Part shown: positions 23,598-32,345 of the stretch, in pieces
How positions within the stretch are numbered: position 1 is the first letter of the stretch
How the letters are laid out: every line of letters starts with the position of its first letter
Assembly (NCBI GenBank): GCA_013360445.1
Contig: JABWBP010000019.1
Span: 1-64,000 of the forward strand
Length of the DNA stretch: 64,000 nucleotides
Direction of reading: 5' to 3'
From: Calditrichaceae bacterium
Lineage (GTDB): Bacteria; Calditrichota; Calditrichia; RBG-13-44-9; J075
Made by a program: the position numbers and the translations under genes
The notes under the pieces: model-generated
Told to the model about the DNA's origin: nothing
Database searches by the model: none
Seen by the model: only the letters and a program-made list of their open reading frames with translations

Positions 23598-26500
23598 ATG
23601 ATTCGTCTCACTGCGCTTTTTCTGCTGTGGTTAAATCTTTTATTATTCGCCGCTCCTCCCCAGGAAAAGGGGAAAAAGGAAACCCAACCCCAAACCCGCC
23701 TGAAAGCGGAAACTTTCTCCGGGCTGGTGTTGCGCTCCATCGGGCCGGCGCTCACTTCCGGGCGGATCGGGGACCTGGCCGTGCATCCCCAAAACCGCTC
23801 GGTGTATTTCGCGGCGGTGGCCTCCGGGGGAGTGTGGAAAACCGAAAATTCTGGCACTACCTGGCAGCCGGTGTTCGACGGCCAGGGCTCTTATTCCATC
23901 GGCTGCGTGGCCATCGACCCCAACAATCCCCTGATTGTGTGGGTGGGAACCGGGGAGAACAACAGCCAGCGCAGCGTGGGCTACGGCGACGGGGTGTATA
24001 AATCCCTCGACGGCGGCAAAACCTGGAAAAACATGGGGCTGAAAAATTCCGAGCACGTCGGCAAGATCGTCATCGACCCCCGCAATTCCGAGGTGGTGTA
24101 CGTGGCCGCGCAGGGTCCTTTGTGGGCCCCCGGCGGCGACCGCGGCCTCTACAAAACCACGGACGGCGGCAAAAACTGGAAGCAGATTCTGTCCATCAAC
24201 GAAAACACCGGGGTAAGCGACCTGGATTACGACCCCCGCAACCCCGACGTTCTCTACGCCTCCGCGTACCAGCGCCGCCGCCACGTGTGGACGCTCATCA
24301 ACGGGGGGCCGGAGTCGGCGCTCTACAAATCCACAGACGCCGGGGCTAACTGGAAAAAGATAGAAAGCGGCCTGCCAAAAGAAGAAATGGGGCGCATCGG
24401 CCTGGCGGTCTCCCCGGCCAACCCGGACGTGGTCTATGCCATCGTGGAGGCGGCCAATAAAGCCGGGGGATTTTTCCGCTCCACGGACATGGGCGAAAAC
24501 TGGGAGAAACGCAGCGGCTACGTAAGCGGCAGCCCGCAGTATTACCAGGAGATCATCTGCGATCCCAAAGAGGTGAACCGGGTGTATTCGATGGACGTCT
24601 GGATGCAGATCACCGAGGATGGCGGCAAAACTTTCCGCAAGGTGGGGGAAAAATTCAAGCACGTGGACAACCACGCCCTGTGGATCGATCCGCAGGATAC
24701 CGATTACCTGCTCTCCGGCTGCGACGGGGGAGTGTACGAGAGCTTCGACCGCGGGGCTACCTGGCATTTCAAAGCCAACCTGCCGGTGACGCAATTCTAC
24801 AAGATCACGGTGGACAACGAGCTGCCTTTCTACAACGTGTACGGGGGAACGCAGGATAATTTTACCTTAGGCGGGCCTTCCCGCACGCTTACGGTGCAGG
24901 GAATTACCAATAGCGACTGGTTCGTCACCTTAGGAGGGGACGGTTTCGAGCCCCAGGTGGACCCGCAGGATCCCAACATCATCTACTCCCAATATCAATA
25001 TGGCGGGCTGGTGCGCTTCGATAAGCGCAGCGGGGAGCTGATCGACATCCAGCCCCAGCCCGGCAAGGGCGAAGATCCGCTGCGCTGGAACTGGGATTCC
25101 GCGCTGCTGCTCAGCCCCCACTCCCCCACCCGGCTCTACTTCGCCGCCCAGCGCATCTTCCGCAGCGACGACCGCGGCGATTCCTGGCGGCCCATCAGCC
25201 CGGACCTCACCCGGCGGATCGACCGCAACCAACTCCCGGTGATGGGCAAAGTGTGGAGCATCGACGCGGTGGCGAAGAACGCTTCCACCTCCTTCTACGG
25301 GAACATCGTGGCGCTCACGGAATCGCCCCTGCAAGAGGGGCTGATCTACGCCGGCAGCGACGACGGGCTGGTGCAGGTGACTGAAAACGGCGGAGAGAAT
25401 TGGCGAAAAATCGAGAAATTCCCCGGGGTTCCGGAAATGACCTACGTGAACTGCCTGCTCGCCTCGCAGCACGGCGCGAGCACGATTTACGCCGCCTTCA
25501 ACAACCACAAGCGGGGAGATTTCAAACCCTACCTGCTAAAGAGCGCCGACCGGGGCAAAAGCTGGATTTCCGTGACCGGCAACCTGCCGGAGCGCGGCTC
25601 GGTGTACAGCATCGCGGAGGACCATGCGAATCCCGATCTCCTCTTTGCGGGAACCGAGTTCGCGGCGTTCTTCACCCTCGACGGGGGAAAAAACTGGGTG
25701 CAGTTGCAAGGGGGCATGCCCACCATCGCGGTGCGCGACCTGGCGATCCAGAAGCGGGAAAACGATTTGGTGGTGGGAACCTTCGGGCGGGGCATCTACA
25801 TTTTGGACGATTATTCGCTGCTGCGGCAGCTCAGCGCGGAGGCGTTAGAGCAGGAAGCGGCGCTGTACCCGGTGAAAAACGCCTGGATGTACATCGAAAG
25901 CGCCCCGCTGGGCTTGCGGGATAAATCTTTCCAGGGCGATTCCTATTTTACAGCCCCCAATCCCCCCTTCGGGGCAACCTTTACTTATTATTTGAAAGAG
26001 GAGATCAAAACCCTGAAGAAGCAGCGCCAGGAGGCGGAGAAGAAGTTGGACAAAGAGGGCGGCGCGCTGCGCTATCCCGATTGGGAAACGCTGCGGGAAG
26101 AAGCGCGGGAAGAGGCACCGGCCATCATTCTGACCGTGAAAGATGAGGACGGCAACACGGTGCGCCGCCTGAGCGGCCCGGTAAAGGCGGGTTTCCACCG
26201 CGTCGCCTGGGACTTGCGCTACCCCGCGGCGAATCCCGCCAGCTTAGAGCCGCCGGATACGGAAGATCCTTTCGCCGAGCAGCCGGTCGGCCCCCTGGCC
26301 GCCCCGGGAACCTACACGGTGTTTCTGGCAAAGCGGGTGGACGGGAAAGAAACGCCCCTGGGTGCGCCGCAAACCTTTTCCGCGGAGCCGCTGAACATCG
26401 CCGCCCTGCCCGCGGCAGACCGCGCCGCGCTGTTGGCGTTCCAGCAGAAAACCGCCCGGCTGCAGCGGGCGGTATTGGGCGCGGAAAACGTTGCGGATGA

Positions 26501-26894
26501 AGCGCAGACGCGCCTCAACTATATCAAACGGGCGCTGCTGGATACCCCCGGCGCCGATCCCGCGCTGCTGCAAGAAGCGCTGGCGCTGCAAAACCGCCTG
26601 AAAGATTTGCAAACGAAGCTCTCCGGCGACCGGGTCGTCGCTTCCCGCAACGAGCCGACCCCGCCGGCCATCGTGGACCGGGTGCAGGGAATCGTCTACG
26701 GGCACTGGGCTTCCACCGCCGCGCCTACCCAGACCCACCGCAGCGCCTATCAAATCGCCGCGGAGGAATTCACCACGGTGTTAGATGGGCTGCGGGTATT
26801 GATCGAGGCGGATTTGAAAAATCTGGAAGACAAATTGGAGAGCGCCGGCGCGCCCTGGACGCCCGGGCGCGTGCCGCGCTGGAAAGCGGAATAA
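23598..26894 (+). CDS. secreted sortilin/BNR-repeat beta-propeller protein
   Basis: Large exported protein (1,098 aa) built of Asp-box/BNR repeats forming sortilin- (VPS10-) like beta-propellers. The signal peptide is MIRLTALFLLWLNLLLFAAP. Repeats such as SGTTWQPVF, DGGKTWKNMG, DGGKNWKQIL, DAGANWKKIE, DMGENWEKRS and DRGKSWISV recur through about residues 40-740. They are followed by a coiled, Lys-rich stretch (LKKQRQEAEKKLDKE, ~800) and a beta domain (VRRLSGPVKAGFHRVAWDLRYP). A helical C-terminus (~940-1080) ends the protein. The ATG is eight bases after GGAGG. Such proteins are frequent in Bacteroidota and Acidobacteria and are often called glycosyl-hydrolase-like, but no catalytic motif is visible. 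Monocistronic. Confidence 0.85.
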   Translation: MIRLTALFLLWLNLLLFAAPPQEKGKKETQPQTRLKAETFSGLVLRSIGPALTSGRIGDLAVHPQNRSVYFAAVASGGVWKTENSGTTWQPVFDGQGSYSIGCVAIDPNNPLIVWVGTGENNSQRSVGYGDGVYKSLDGGKTWKNMGLKNSEHVGKIVIDPRNSEVVYVAAQGPLWAPGGDRGLYKTTDGGKNWKQILSINENTGVSDLDYDPRNPDVLYASAYQRRRHVWTLINGGPESALYKSTDAGANWKKIESGLPKEEMGRIGLAVSPANPDVVYAIVEAANKAGGFFRSTDMGENWEKRSGYVSGSPQYYQEIICDPKEVNRVYSMDVWMQITEDGGKTFRKVGEKFKHVDNHALWIDPQDTDYLLSGCDGGVYESFDRGATWHFKANLPVTQFYKITVDNELPFYNVYGGTQDNFTLGGPSRTLTVQGITNSDWFVTLGGDGFEPQVDPQDPNIIYSQYQYGGLVRFDKRSGELIDIQPQPGKGEDPLRWNWDSALLLSPHSPTRLYFAAQRIFRSDDRGDSWRPISPDLTRRIDRNQLPVMGKVWSIDAVAKNASTSFYGNIVALTESPLQEGLIYAGSDDGLVQVTENGGENWRKIEKFPGVPEMTYVNCLLASQHGASTIYAAFNNHKRGDFKPYLLKSADRGKSWISVTGNLPERGSVYSIAEDHANPDLLFAGTEFAAFFTLDGGKNWVQLQGGMPTIAVRDLAIQKRENDLVVGTFGRGIYILDDYSLLRQLSAEALEQEAALYPVKNAWMYIESAPLGLRDKSFQGDSYFTAPNPPFGATFTYYLKEEIKTLKKQRQEAEKKLDKEGGALRYPDWETLREEAREEAPAIILTVKDEDGNTVRRLSGPVKAGFHRVAWDLRYPAANPASLEPPDTEDPFAEQPVGPLAAPGTYTVFLAKRVDGKETPLGAPQTFSAEPLNIAALPAADRAALLAFQQKTARLQRAVLGAENVADEAQTRLNYIKRALLDTPGADPALLQEALALQNRLKDLQTKLSGDRVVASRNEPTPPAIVDRVQGIVYGHWASTAAPTQTHRSAYQIAAEEFTTVLDGLRVLIEADLKNLEDKLESAGAPWTPGRVPRWKAE

Positions 26895-27264
26895 TACGGA
26901 TGCCGGATACTGGAATCTGGCATCTATACAGTATAAGGGCATAAACCGCGATTTTTGAGGGTATAGGGTATTTTTTCCCTTCTACCTTATACCCTGTACT
27001 ATCACGTGACATTTGAGAATTTGCGCTGAGAAATTGTTATCTTGCCGCTCTTAACCTCACCCATCCCCACCCTAACCCTCCCCTTCCCTCTCCTGGCAGG
27101 AGAGGGAAGGGGAGGGTGGCGCGAAGCGCCGGGAGGGGTTAGGTGAGGTTAAAGGGGCGCTGAAACCGCATATTCCCCACAAATTCTCATACGTCCCGTG
27201 ATAGTACAACCTTATACCCATATACCTGAAATATTAAAAAACCAATTTATGGCCTTACAAGGTA
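26895..27264. other. 370-bp region between convergent genes
   Basis: No gene is supported. Most of it is the nested palindromic element at 26995-27208; TATACCC-type words lie at both flanks. Confidence 0.6.
26995..27208. repeat. nested inverted-repeat element with 20-bp perfect stem
   Basis: Outer arms of 29 bp (26995-27023 and 27180-27208) match with about five mismatches. Within them TTAACCTCAC (27051-27060) faces GTGAGGTTAA (27143-27152). At the centre CCCTCCCCTTCCCTCTCCTG (27076-27095) pairs perfectly with 27097-27116. There is no coding capacity. It could be a MITE or a bidirectional terminator between convergent genes. Confidence 0.8.
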
Positions 27265-27951
27265 TTACATCCGGCGGGAGAGCAGCTTCTCGTAAATGGT
27301 CACGTTCATCAGGAACAGCAGCAGCCCGTAGATGAAATCTTCCACCGGGATGGTGAATACCCGGAATCCTAAGTTTTCCGCGTTATCGTACCACACCACC
27401 TCCCCCGGAATAAAAGAGCCGGTGAGGATGCCGTTTACGATCAGGAACGGGAACGCGAAGATAATCCCGTAAGCGAGGTAAAATCTCCCTAAGTAGCTCG
27501 ATTTGAAAACCGTCAAATGCAGCAGCAGGAAGATCGCCGCGGCAATGAAGGTCACCCCCGTGTATAAGCGGTCCAGGTTGGCCATCCCCACTAACAGCAG
27601 CGCCGCCGCCAGCGCCTGGGTGATGGGCCTGGCGTAAGGCTCCAGGAAGTCGCCCCGGGGCATTTCTTTCAACGCGGCGTAGGTAAACACGCAGGCGTAG
27701 GGAATGCAGATGAAAAACAGCCACTCCTCTAAGGGCAAATTCAGCAGATAGACTCCCGTCAGGTATTCGGGGTTGAACCCCCACACTCCCCGGTGGGTGA
27801 AAAATACGTCCCAGGCGATAAAAACGGCTGCAGTGACTAAAATGGCCGGCCACAGCGCAAACCAGGTTCGATAAAAACCTAAGCGGCGGTGAAAACTATA
27901 CCCCAGGGGAATACTGATGGCGCACAGATTAACGAGCAGATAGGTTAGCAT
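27265..27951 (-). CDS. crtYcd: lycopene cyclase, fused CrtYc-CrtYd type
   Basis: Membrane lycopene cyclase that closes beta-ionone rings (228 aa). It is two tandem ~100-residue lycopene_cyc domains fused in one chain, as in CrtYcd of Bacteroidota and archaea. Each half carries the acidic cyclase motif: FNPEYLTGVYLLNLPLEEWLFF (58-79) and FRVFTIPVEDFIYGLLLFLMN (near 195-217). About seven membrane helices are predicted. The start overlaps the end of crtZ by 23 bp, so translation is coupled. As the last gene of the cluster it would supply the ring that CrtZ hydroxylates. The distal end of the molecule is handled by CruF, so one ring per molecule is likely. Confidence 0.9.
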   Translation of the reverse strand: MLTYLLVNLCAISIPLGYSFHRRLGFYRTWFALWPAILVTAAVFIAWDVFFTHRGVWGFNPEYLTGVYLLNLPLEEWLFFICIPYACVFTYAALKEMPRGDFLEPYARPITQALAAALLLVGMANLDRLYTGVTFIAAAIFLLLHLTVFKSSYLGRFYLAYGIIFAFPFLIVNGILTGSFIPGEVVWYDNAENLGFRVFTIPVEDFIYGLLLFLMNVTIYEKLLSRRM

Positions 27952-28426
27952 TTTGCCTTTTCAGTTTGGTCTCTTTGGCTTCGCGCAGGTATTGGCGGGG
28001 AACCCACAGCAGGCCGAAGCACTCCCCATCCTCTTTGCCCAGATGTTTGTGGTGGATCTTGTGGGCTTTGCGCAGCGCCATCAAATATACGTTTTCGGTG
28101 CGGGTAAGGACTTTGAAGCGCTGGTGCACGAAGATGTCGTGCAGCAGCAGGTAGGTGAAACCGTAGAGGGTGATTCCCAAACCGGCCCACAGGCGCGGGT
28201 CCATCCAGCCATTGGCGTAGCCTGAAAAGATCAGCAGCATTCCCGGGATGGCAAAGATCAAAAAAAACGCGTCGTTGCGCTCTAAGAAGCCATAATCCTC
28301 TTTGCGGTGATGGTCGCGGTGCAGGGTCCAGAGAAAGCCGTGCATCACGTATTTGTGGGTAGCCCAGGCCACTAATTCCATCAGCGCGAAGCTGGCGATC
28401 AAAATGAGGATGTTCAAAGCTAACAT
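27929..28426 (-). CDS. crtZ: beta-carotene 3-hydroxylase CrtZ
   Basis: Di-iron membrane hydroxylase of the fatty-acid-hydroxylase superfamily (165 aa), adding the 3-OH to a beta ring. The His clusters are all present: HKYVMHG (26-32), HRDHH (38-42), HDIFVHQR (~98-105) and HKIHHKH (~122-128). GGAG lies eight bases before the ATG; an in-frame TTG two codons upstream was rejected. The gene sits 45 bp after cruF and overlaps the cyclase gene. Its length fits CrtZ rather than larger sterol desaturases. Confidence 0.92.
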   Translation of the reverse strand: MLALNILILIASFALMELVAWATHKYVMHGFLWTLHRDHHRKEDYGFLERNDAFFLIFAIPGMLLIFSGYANGWMDPRLWAGLGITLYGFTYLLLHDIFVHQRFKVLTRTENVYLMALRKAHKIHHKHLGKEDGECFGLLWVPRQYLREAKETKLKRQNANLSAR

Positions 28427-28471
28427 GGTCAAATCTCCTTTGCTTTTTAATTGGACGAAACAATACTCAAC

Positions 28472-29218
28472 TCAAATCAATCCTACAATAGCAAAATAAA
28501 GCAACTGCGCGAAGAAGGCATGGAGCGCGGGCGCGGGCAGTTTTTCCCGGAACAGCCCCAATTGCAGGCCTCCGAAAGTGAAGAGGAAGCTGATCAGCCA
28601 CCAGGCGAGGTAGTTTTGCAAAGGCACCACGTTCCCGCTCCAGGACCAGTACCCTAAGGTAATCGCCGCCGGTTCCATCACCACGTCGAACAATACCATC
28701 AGCAATCCTGCCGCCAGGCCCAGGGCCGCGGGATTCCGATCCGCAAAGCGAGGAATGGCTTTCTGCAATAACGCAACGCTGGACAGCAGCATCCCCAGCC
28801 AGGCAAAACCGATGGCCAGGGGAACCCCGCCCAACTGGGGGCGCAGGGTTTGCCCGTAACGATATTCTCCGAAGACGGCCCCGGTTTGCACTCCCAGCCA
28901 CTCGATTCCAAAAGAGACCAGCGCCACCGCCGCCGACCAGGCGGAGAAGCGCGACATAAGCGCGGGCGCGGCCTTCGTATTGAGTTTTTGCATTTCTCCA
29001 TGCGCCTGGCGGCATTGGAAGAAAATCCACAGGGAAATGCCCACAACCAGGGGGCCGGCCAGCAGCGCCATCAACCCTTGAAAAACTCCCAGGACGTGCC
29101 ACAACCCCCCGGCGCTCAACAAAATGTAGAGAGTGATGATTTTAAATTTTTCCGGAACGATCCCGATTTTACGGGCTTGCTCGATATTTGCGTGCATCAT
29201 CGTTTTAACCATGCTCAT
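28472..29218 (-). CDS. cruF: CruF-like carotenoid 1,2-hydratase
   Basis: Integral membrane protein of the CruF/bisanhydrobacterioruberin-hydratase family (248 aa), which adds water across the C1-C2 double bond of a psi end group to give a tertiary alcohol. The family signature is clear: FGIEWLGVQTGAVFGEYRYGQTLRPQLGGVPLAIGFAWL, then LFDVVMEPAAITLGYWSWSG and PLQNYLAWWLISF. Six to seven helices are visible. The exact first Met is uncertain among three near the N-terminus. Neighbours are a CruG-like glycosyltransferase upstream and CrtZ downstream, a linkage known from myxol and saproxanthin producers. Confidence 0.9.
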   Translation of the reverse strand: MSMVKTMMHANIEQARKIGIVPEKFKIITLYILLSAGGLWHVLGVFQGLMALLAGPLVVGISLWIFFQCRQAHGEMQKLNTKAAPALMSRFSAWSAAVALVSFGIEWLGVQTGAVFGEYRYGQTLRPQLGGVPLAIGFAWLGMLLSSVALLQKAIPRFADRNPAALGLAAGLLMVLFDVVMEPAAITLGYWSWSGNVVPLQNYLAWWLISFLFTFGGLQLGLFREKLPAPALHAFFAQLLYFAIVGLI

Positions 29219-29236
29219 TAAGGTTTAAGAATTACG

Positions 29237-29282
29237 GGCCTGCCCCTTCGGGAATTCCGGCATCCCCGAGGGGGGGCAGGCC
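29237..29282. repeat. hairpin between the cruG-like and cruF genes
   Basis: GGCCTGCCCC (29237-29246) pairs with GGGGCAGGCC (29273-29282). It lies in the 81-bp intercistronic gap. There is no U-tract, so it may stabilise or attenuate the transcript rather than end it. Confidence 0.55.
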
Positions 29283-29299
29283 GGCATCCGAAACGCCCG

Positions 29300-30421
29300 T
29301 TACGGTATCACCCGCACCTCCCGGCCTTTCCAGGAGACCACTCCCCGCCGGGCTTTCAGAAAAGAGTTGAACGCAATCACCACGGTGTAAATGACGCCCA
29401 GGGGATTCAAAAAAAGCCCCGCCGCTGCCGGGTGACGAAACTTCCAGGCGTAGATAGAGCGCAGCAGCAGGTTCATGCCCACGGCGGTAAGGGCGAGCGC
29501 ATTCAGCGGTACCACGGCCAGCAGGGCGTAGGGCGCCACAAATGCCGCCAAAAACGCGGCAATTACCCCCCAGAAGGCGAATCCATTGTAGCCGCCGATC
29601 CCGTACAGGTTCTTGGTGAACCCTTCCCAAAGCTGCCCGGCGGTTTGGTACATCCGGCAATATACCATTCCGGTTCCCGCGGCAACCAGGGTGCGCACTC
29701 CGCTCCGTTTGGCCAGGCGACTCAGCTCCACGTCCTCCACAATCCGGTCGCGCACCGCCCCGTGCCCGCCGATGCCCCGGTATGCCTCGCGCGTGAAGGC
29801 GATCCACTGCCCGTTAGCGGCGGCAATCAGGGGAGAGCGGCTGTGATAGGTTAGCCACAACGGCAGGGAGCCATAAACAAATATATCAATGACCGGGATG
29901 ACTAATTTTTCCGCCAGGGTTCCGGTAAGCTGCTGCGGGAACGCCGTAAACAGTCCCAGGCGATGCTTCTCCATCCAGGCCACGGTATTAGAGACGGCTT
30001 CCGGCGCGTGGCGGGTATCCGCGTCGGTAAAGATCAAAATTTCCCCCTGCGCCGCCTGGCTAAGCTGCTGGCAGGCCCAGTTCTTCCCGCTCCATCCGCG
30101 GGGCAGCGGTTTGCTCTCAAGGTGTTTCACCCGGGAGTCTTTTGCCGCCAGCGCGGCGATCAATTCGGCGGTGCGGTCGCCGGATTGGTCGTCATAAACG
30201 ATGATCTCATAATCCGGATAGTCCTGGCCGAGCAATCCTTGCAGGCAATGTTCGATGTTTTTTTCCTCGTTCCGCGCCGGCACCAGCAGGGAAACTTTGG
30301 GAGCGCGGCCAGGCGCCGGGGCTTTGGCCAGCCACGGTCCGGCCAGAACGTTGAATAGCGTCACCGTTAGGTACCCGGCCAGCAGGGCGATAGAGATATA
30401 TAAGAGCAGGGTGATCATCAT
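29300..30421 (-). CDS. cruG: family 2 glycosyltransferase, CruG-like
   Basis: Membrane glycosyltransferase of GT2 (373 aa), probably glycosylating a carotenoid hydroxyl. The GT-A core is at about 43-250: VSLLVPARNEEKNIEHCL, IIVYDDQSGDRTAE, LPRGWSGKNWACQQL, EILIFTDADTRH (DxD-like) and VEDVELSRLAKRSG. It is flanked by an N-terminal helix and three or four C-terminal helices. This LPRGWSGKNWAC type is shared with CruG, CruC and CrtX-like carotenoid transferases. Gene context (CruF, acyltransferase) supports that role; the sugar is unknown. The start ATG has only a weak ribosome site. Confidence 0.82.
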   Translation of the reverse strand: MMITLLLYISIALLAGYLTVTLFNVLAGPWLAKAPAPGRAPKVSLLVPARNEEKNIEHCLQGLLGQDYPDYEIIVYDDQSGDRTAELIAALAAKDSRVKHLESKPLPRGWSGKNWACQQLSQAAQGEILIFTDADTRHAPEAVSNTVAWMEKHRLGLFTAFPQQLTGTLAEKLVIPVIDIFVYGSLPLWLTYHSRSPLIAAANGQWIAFTREAYRGIGGHGAVRDRIVEDVELSRLAKRSGVRTLVAAGTGMVYCRMYQTAGQLWEGFTKNLYGIGGYNGFAFWGVIAAFLAAFVAPYALLAVVPLNALALTAVGMNLLLRSIYAWKFRHPAAAGLFLNPLGVIYTVVIAFNSFLKARRGVVSWKGREVRVIP

Positions 30422-30429
30422 TTTGAATC

Positions 30430-30463
30430 GTGAAACGTATTGCGTAATGCGTATTGCGTATCT
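30430..30463. repeat. TATTGCGTAATGCGTATTGCG word repeat
   Basis: Short irregular repeat in the 40-bp gap between the acyltransferase stop and the cruG-like start. It is the same family as at 21037-21085, 55015-55130 and 59017-59040. Confidence 0.65.
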
Positions 30464-31181
30464 ACCGGGCTGCTGTTTTTCCGAAGAACAGATCCACCTT
30501 GCGGTTCAGCGAGAGGCGGCCCCGCAGCAGCGGCTCCCCTTTTTCCCGGTTAGCGATGCGCCGGGAGAGTTCCTCCAGCAGTCGTTCTTCGTTTTTTTCC
30601 AACTCCTCGATGCCGGGGAAATTAGCGGCATCGCACAGCCGGTTTTCCCCGAACAGGAAGAACGCCTCCGGGCGCTGCTCGCCCAGGTGCTCGCAGCGAA
30701 TCGCCAGGGAAAGAAGGTTCATTTTGCCGGGGTAATATTCCCCCACCCGGGCGATGCCGCGCTTGAAATTCAGGGGACGTTTTCCCCAGGGCAGCAGTTC
30801 TCCCTGCGGGAAGATGCTTACCAGCGGCGCGGGCGAGCGCTCCAGCAACTTTGCGGTATATTGCAATGACGCCACCACGCTTTTCGGCTGGCCGGGGTCG
30901 ATGCTGTAAGCCCCCAGGCGGGAAAAAAAGCGGTATTGGGATAATTCGCTTTCCAGCATCATCAGGTAAAATGGCCGCCCGAACCGGCGCAGGTTGAGGA
31001 AATATGCCAGGAAACCGTCCCACCAGGTGCTGTGGTTGGGAATCAGGAGCAGCGGTAAGGCCGGGTGCGGTTCCGGCAGGTCGCCGTACAGGTGGATTCC
31101 GTGGAAATGGCGCTTCAGCAAGCGGTTCAGGTACGGATCGAATAAACGTTTCGCCCAGCGGGCCGGCCTTGCCTGGATCAC
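30462..31181 (-). CDS. cruD: PlsC-like acyltransferase (carotenoid glycoside acyltransferase candidate)
   Basis: Acyltransferase of the lysophosphatidate (PlsC) superfamily, 239 aa. Block I is PNHSTWWDGF (catalytic NHxxxxD), block II lies near RPFYLMM, and block III is IFPQGELLPWGKRPLNFKRGIA, with Gln in the usual FPEG position. The GTG start is chosen because an excellent AAAGGAGGG lies eight bases upstream. It lies between crtB and the glycosyltransferase. The context resembles the Chlorobi CruD enzyme that acylates a carotenoid glucoside. The symbol is given by analogy; a phospholipid role cannot be excluded. Confidence 0.75.
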   Translation of the reverse strand: MIQARPARWAKRLFDPYLNRLLKRHFHGIHLYGDLPEPHPALPLLLIPNHSTWWDGFLAYFLNLRRFGRPFYLMMLESELSQYRFFSRLGAYSIDPGQPKSVVASLQYTAKLLERSPAPLVSIFPQGELLPWGKRPLNFKRGIARVGEYYPGKMNLLSLAIRCEHLGEQRPEAFFLFGENRLCDAANFPGIEELEKNEERLLEELSRRIANREKGEPLLRGRLSLNRKVDLFFGKTAAR

Positions 31182-31217
31182 TGCTATAGCCCTCCTTTGG
31201 GGCAGGGCGCAGAGCGT

Positions 31218-31347
31218 TTAATAGACTTTATAGGAAATGATTTTTTGACAGGATGAACGGGATTCACTGGATAAGAAAACATTGATTTTTCGTCATTTTT
31301 ATCCTGTATATCCTGTCTAATTTTTTATTTCCAATAGAGTCTAATAA
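31218..31347. repeat. inverted-repeat element between crtB and the acyltransferase
   Basis: Outer arms TTAATAGACTTTATAGGAAA (31218-31237) and the complement of 31327-31347 match at most positions. Inside them TTGACAGGAT faces ATCCTGTCTAA, with extra GGAT/ATCC words. No coding capacity. It interrupts the otherwise tight carotenoid operon. Confidence 0.7.
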
Positions 31348-31371
31348 TTTGAGGACACAATTACGCGCCTC

Positions 31372-31432
31372 CCCATTACGCACTATGCGCTATGCGCCAT
31401 GCGCTCTGCTCTTTGCGCTATGCGCTACGCGC
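31372..31432. repeat. GCGCTATGCGCCATGCGCTC word repeat at the crtB stop
   Basis: Irregular reiteration of GCGCTATGCGC-like words directly downstream of crtB. The last copy contains the crtB TAG stop codon. Related words occur at 33973-34024 and 44473-44532. Confidence 0.7.
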
Positions 31433-32333
31433 CCTGCGGCAACCGCTCCGGCAGGGGATTGAAGCGGGTGCGCAGAATTTCGCGGGATAGAATCCCGATT
31501 TTTTTCATTTGTGAAACGAACACCCGCCCTAAGAACGGGTTGTAATCCCGCGCTTCGATTTTGCGCAAAATGCCGCGGTAGATTTTACTGGCGGAGTAAA
31601 TGGCAAACTGCGACTTGCGGTAGAGCATGGGGATGCCCTGGTTGGCCTCTTCATAATAATGATGGGCGCGTTCTACCTGGAATTGCATCAGCTCCCGCAG
31701 GTTGTCGGTCATGCGCTCATGGATAATATCCTGTTCCGCCACCCCGAAGCGCCGCAATTCCTCCCGGGGCAGGTAGATGCGCCCCATATTTTTATCCTCT
31801 TTCACGTCGCGCAGAATGTTGGTGAGCTGCATGGCCACGCCTAATTTCTCCGCGTATTGAAACGCCGCCCTGTCCTTGTAGCCTAACACGTGGGTCATCA
31901 TCAATCCCACCACCCCGGCCACCCGGTAACAGAACACGTAGAGATCCTCGAAAGTGCGGTAACGGGTGCGCTGGATGTCCATTTTCACCCCTTTCAGCAA
32001 ATCCAGGGGATATTCAATGGGGATGCCGTAGCGTTTGGCCGCCACGATGAACGGGTGGATGACCGGGTGCTCGGATTCCCCGGTGCGGTAGGCGATCCGC
32101 AATTCGTTGGCGATGAAATCCGCTTCCGCTAACAGTTCCGCCGCGCTGCGCTGGCGGGGGTTGTCGATCAGGTTATCCGCGTAGCGGCAGAATCCGTACA
32201 GGGCGTAGGTTGCCCAGCGCCGCTCCCGGGGAAGCATGCGGGCGGAGATATAGAAACTCTTGGAATGATGCGCGGTCAACAAACGCGCATGTTCGAAGGA
32301 TGCTCGATGCTCGGATGCTTGCCAAAATTTCAC
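31425..32333 (-). CDS. crtB: phytoene synthase CrtB
   Basis: Condenses two geranylgeranyl diphosphates to phytoene, the first committed carotenoid step (302 aa). Hallmarks: HHSKSFYISARMLP, the first Asp motif YADNLID (51-57), CYRVAGVVGLMMTHVLG, and the second Asp motif QLTNILRDVKEDKNMGRIYLP. A GTG start lies six bases after AAAGGAG. It begins 12 bp after crtI. The final Gly-Ala and stop lie in a word-like repeat that follows the gene. Confidence 0.95.
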   Translation of the reverse strand: MKFWQASEHRASFEHARLLTAHHSKSFYISARMLPRERRWATYALYGFCRYADNLIDNPRQRSAAELLAEADFIANELRIAYRTGESEHPVIHPFIVAAKRYGIPIEYPLDLLKGVKMDIQRTRYRTFEDLYVFCYRVAGVVGLMMTHVLGYKDRAAFQYAEKLGVAMQLTNILRDVKEDKNMGRIYLPREELRRFGVAEQDIIHERMTDNLRELMQFQVERAHHYYEEANQGIPMLYRKSQFAIYSASKIYRGILRKIEARDYNPFLGRVFVSQMKKIGILSREILRTRFNPLPERLPQGA

Positions 32334-32345
32334 GCTGCTCTCCTT

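Noticed and set aside
23643-24794. 383-codon minus-strand frame inside the beta-propeller gene
   Set aside because: Shadow of a GC-rich gene with strong codon bias; the plus strand shows repeated Asp-box motifs.
28467-29102. 211-codon minus-strand frame overlapping cruF
   Set aside because: Alternate frame of cruF; cruF has the full family signature and membrane helices.
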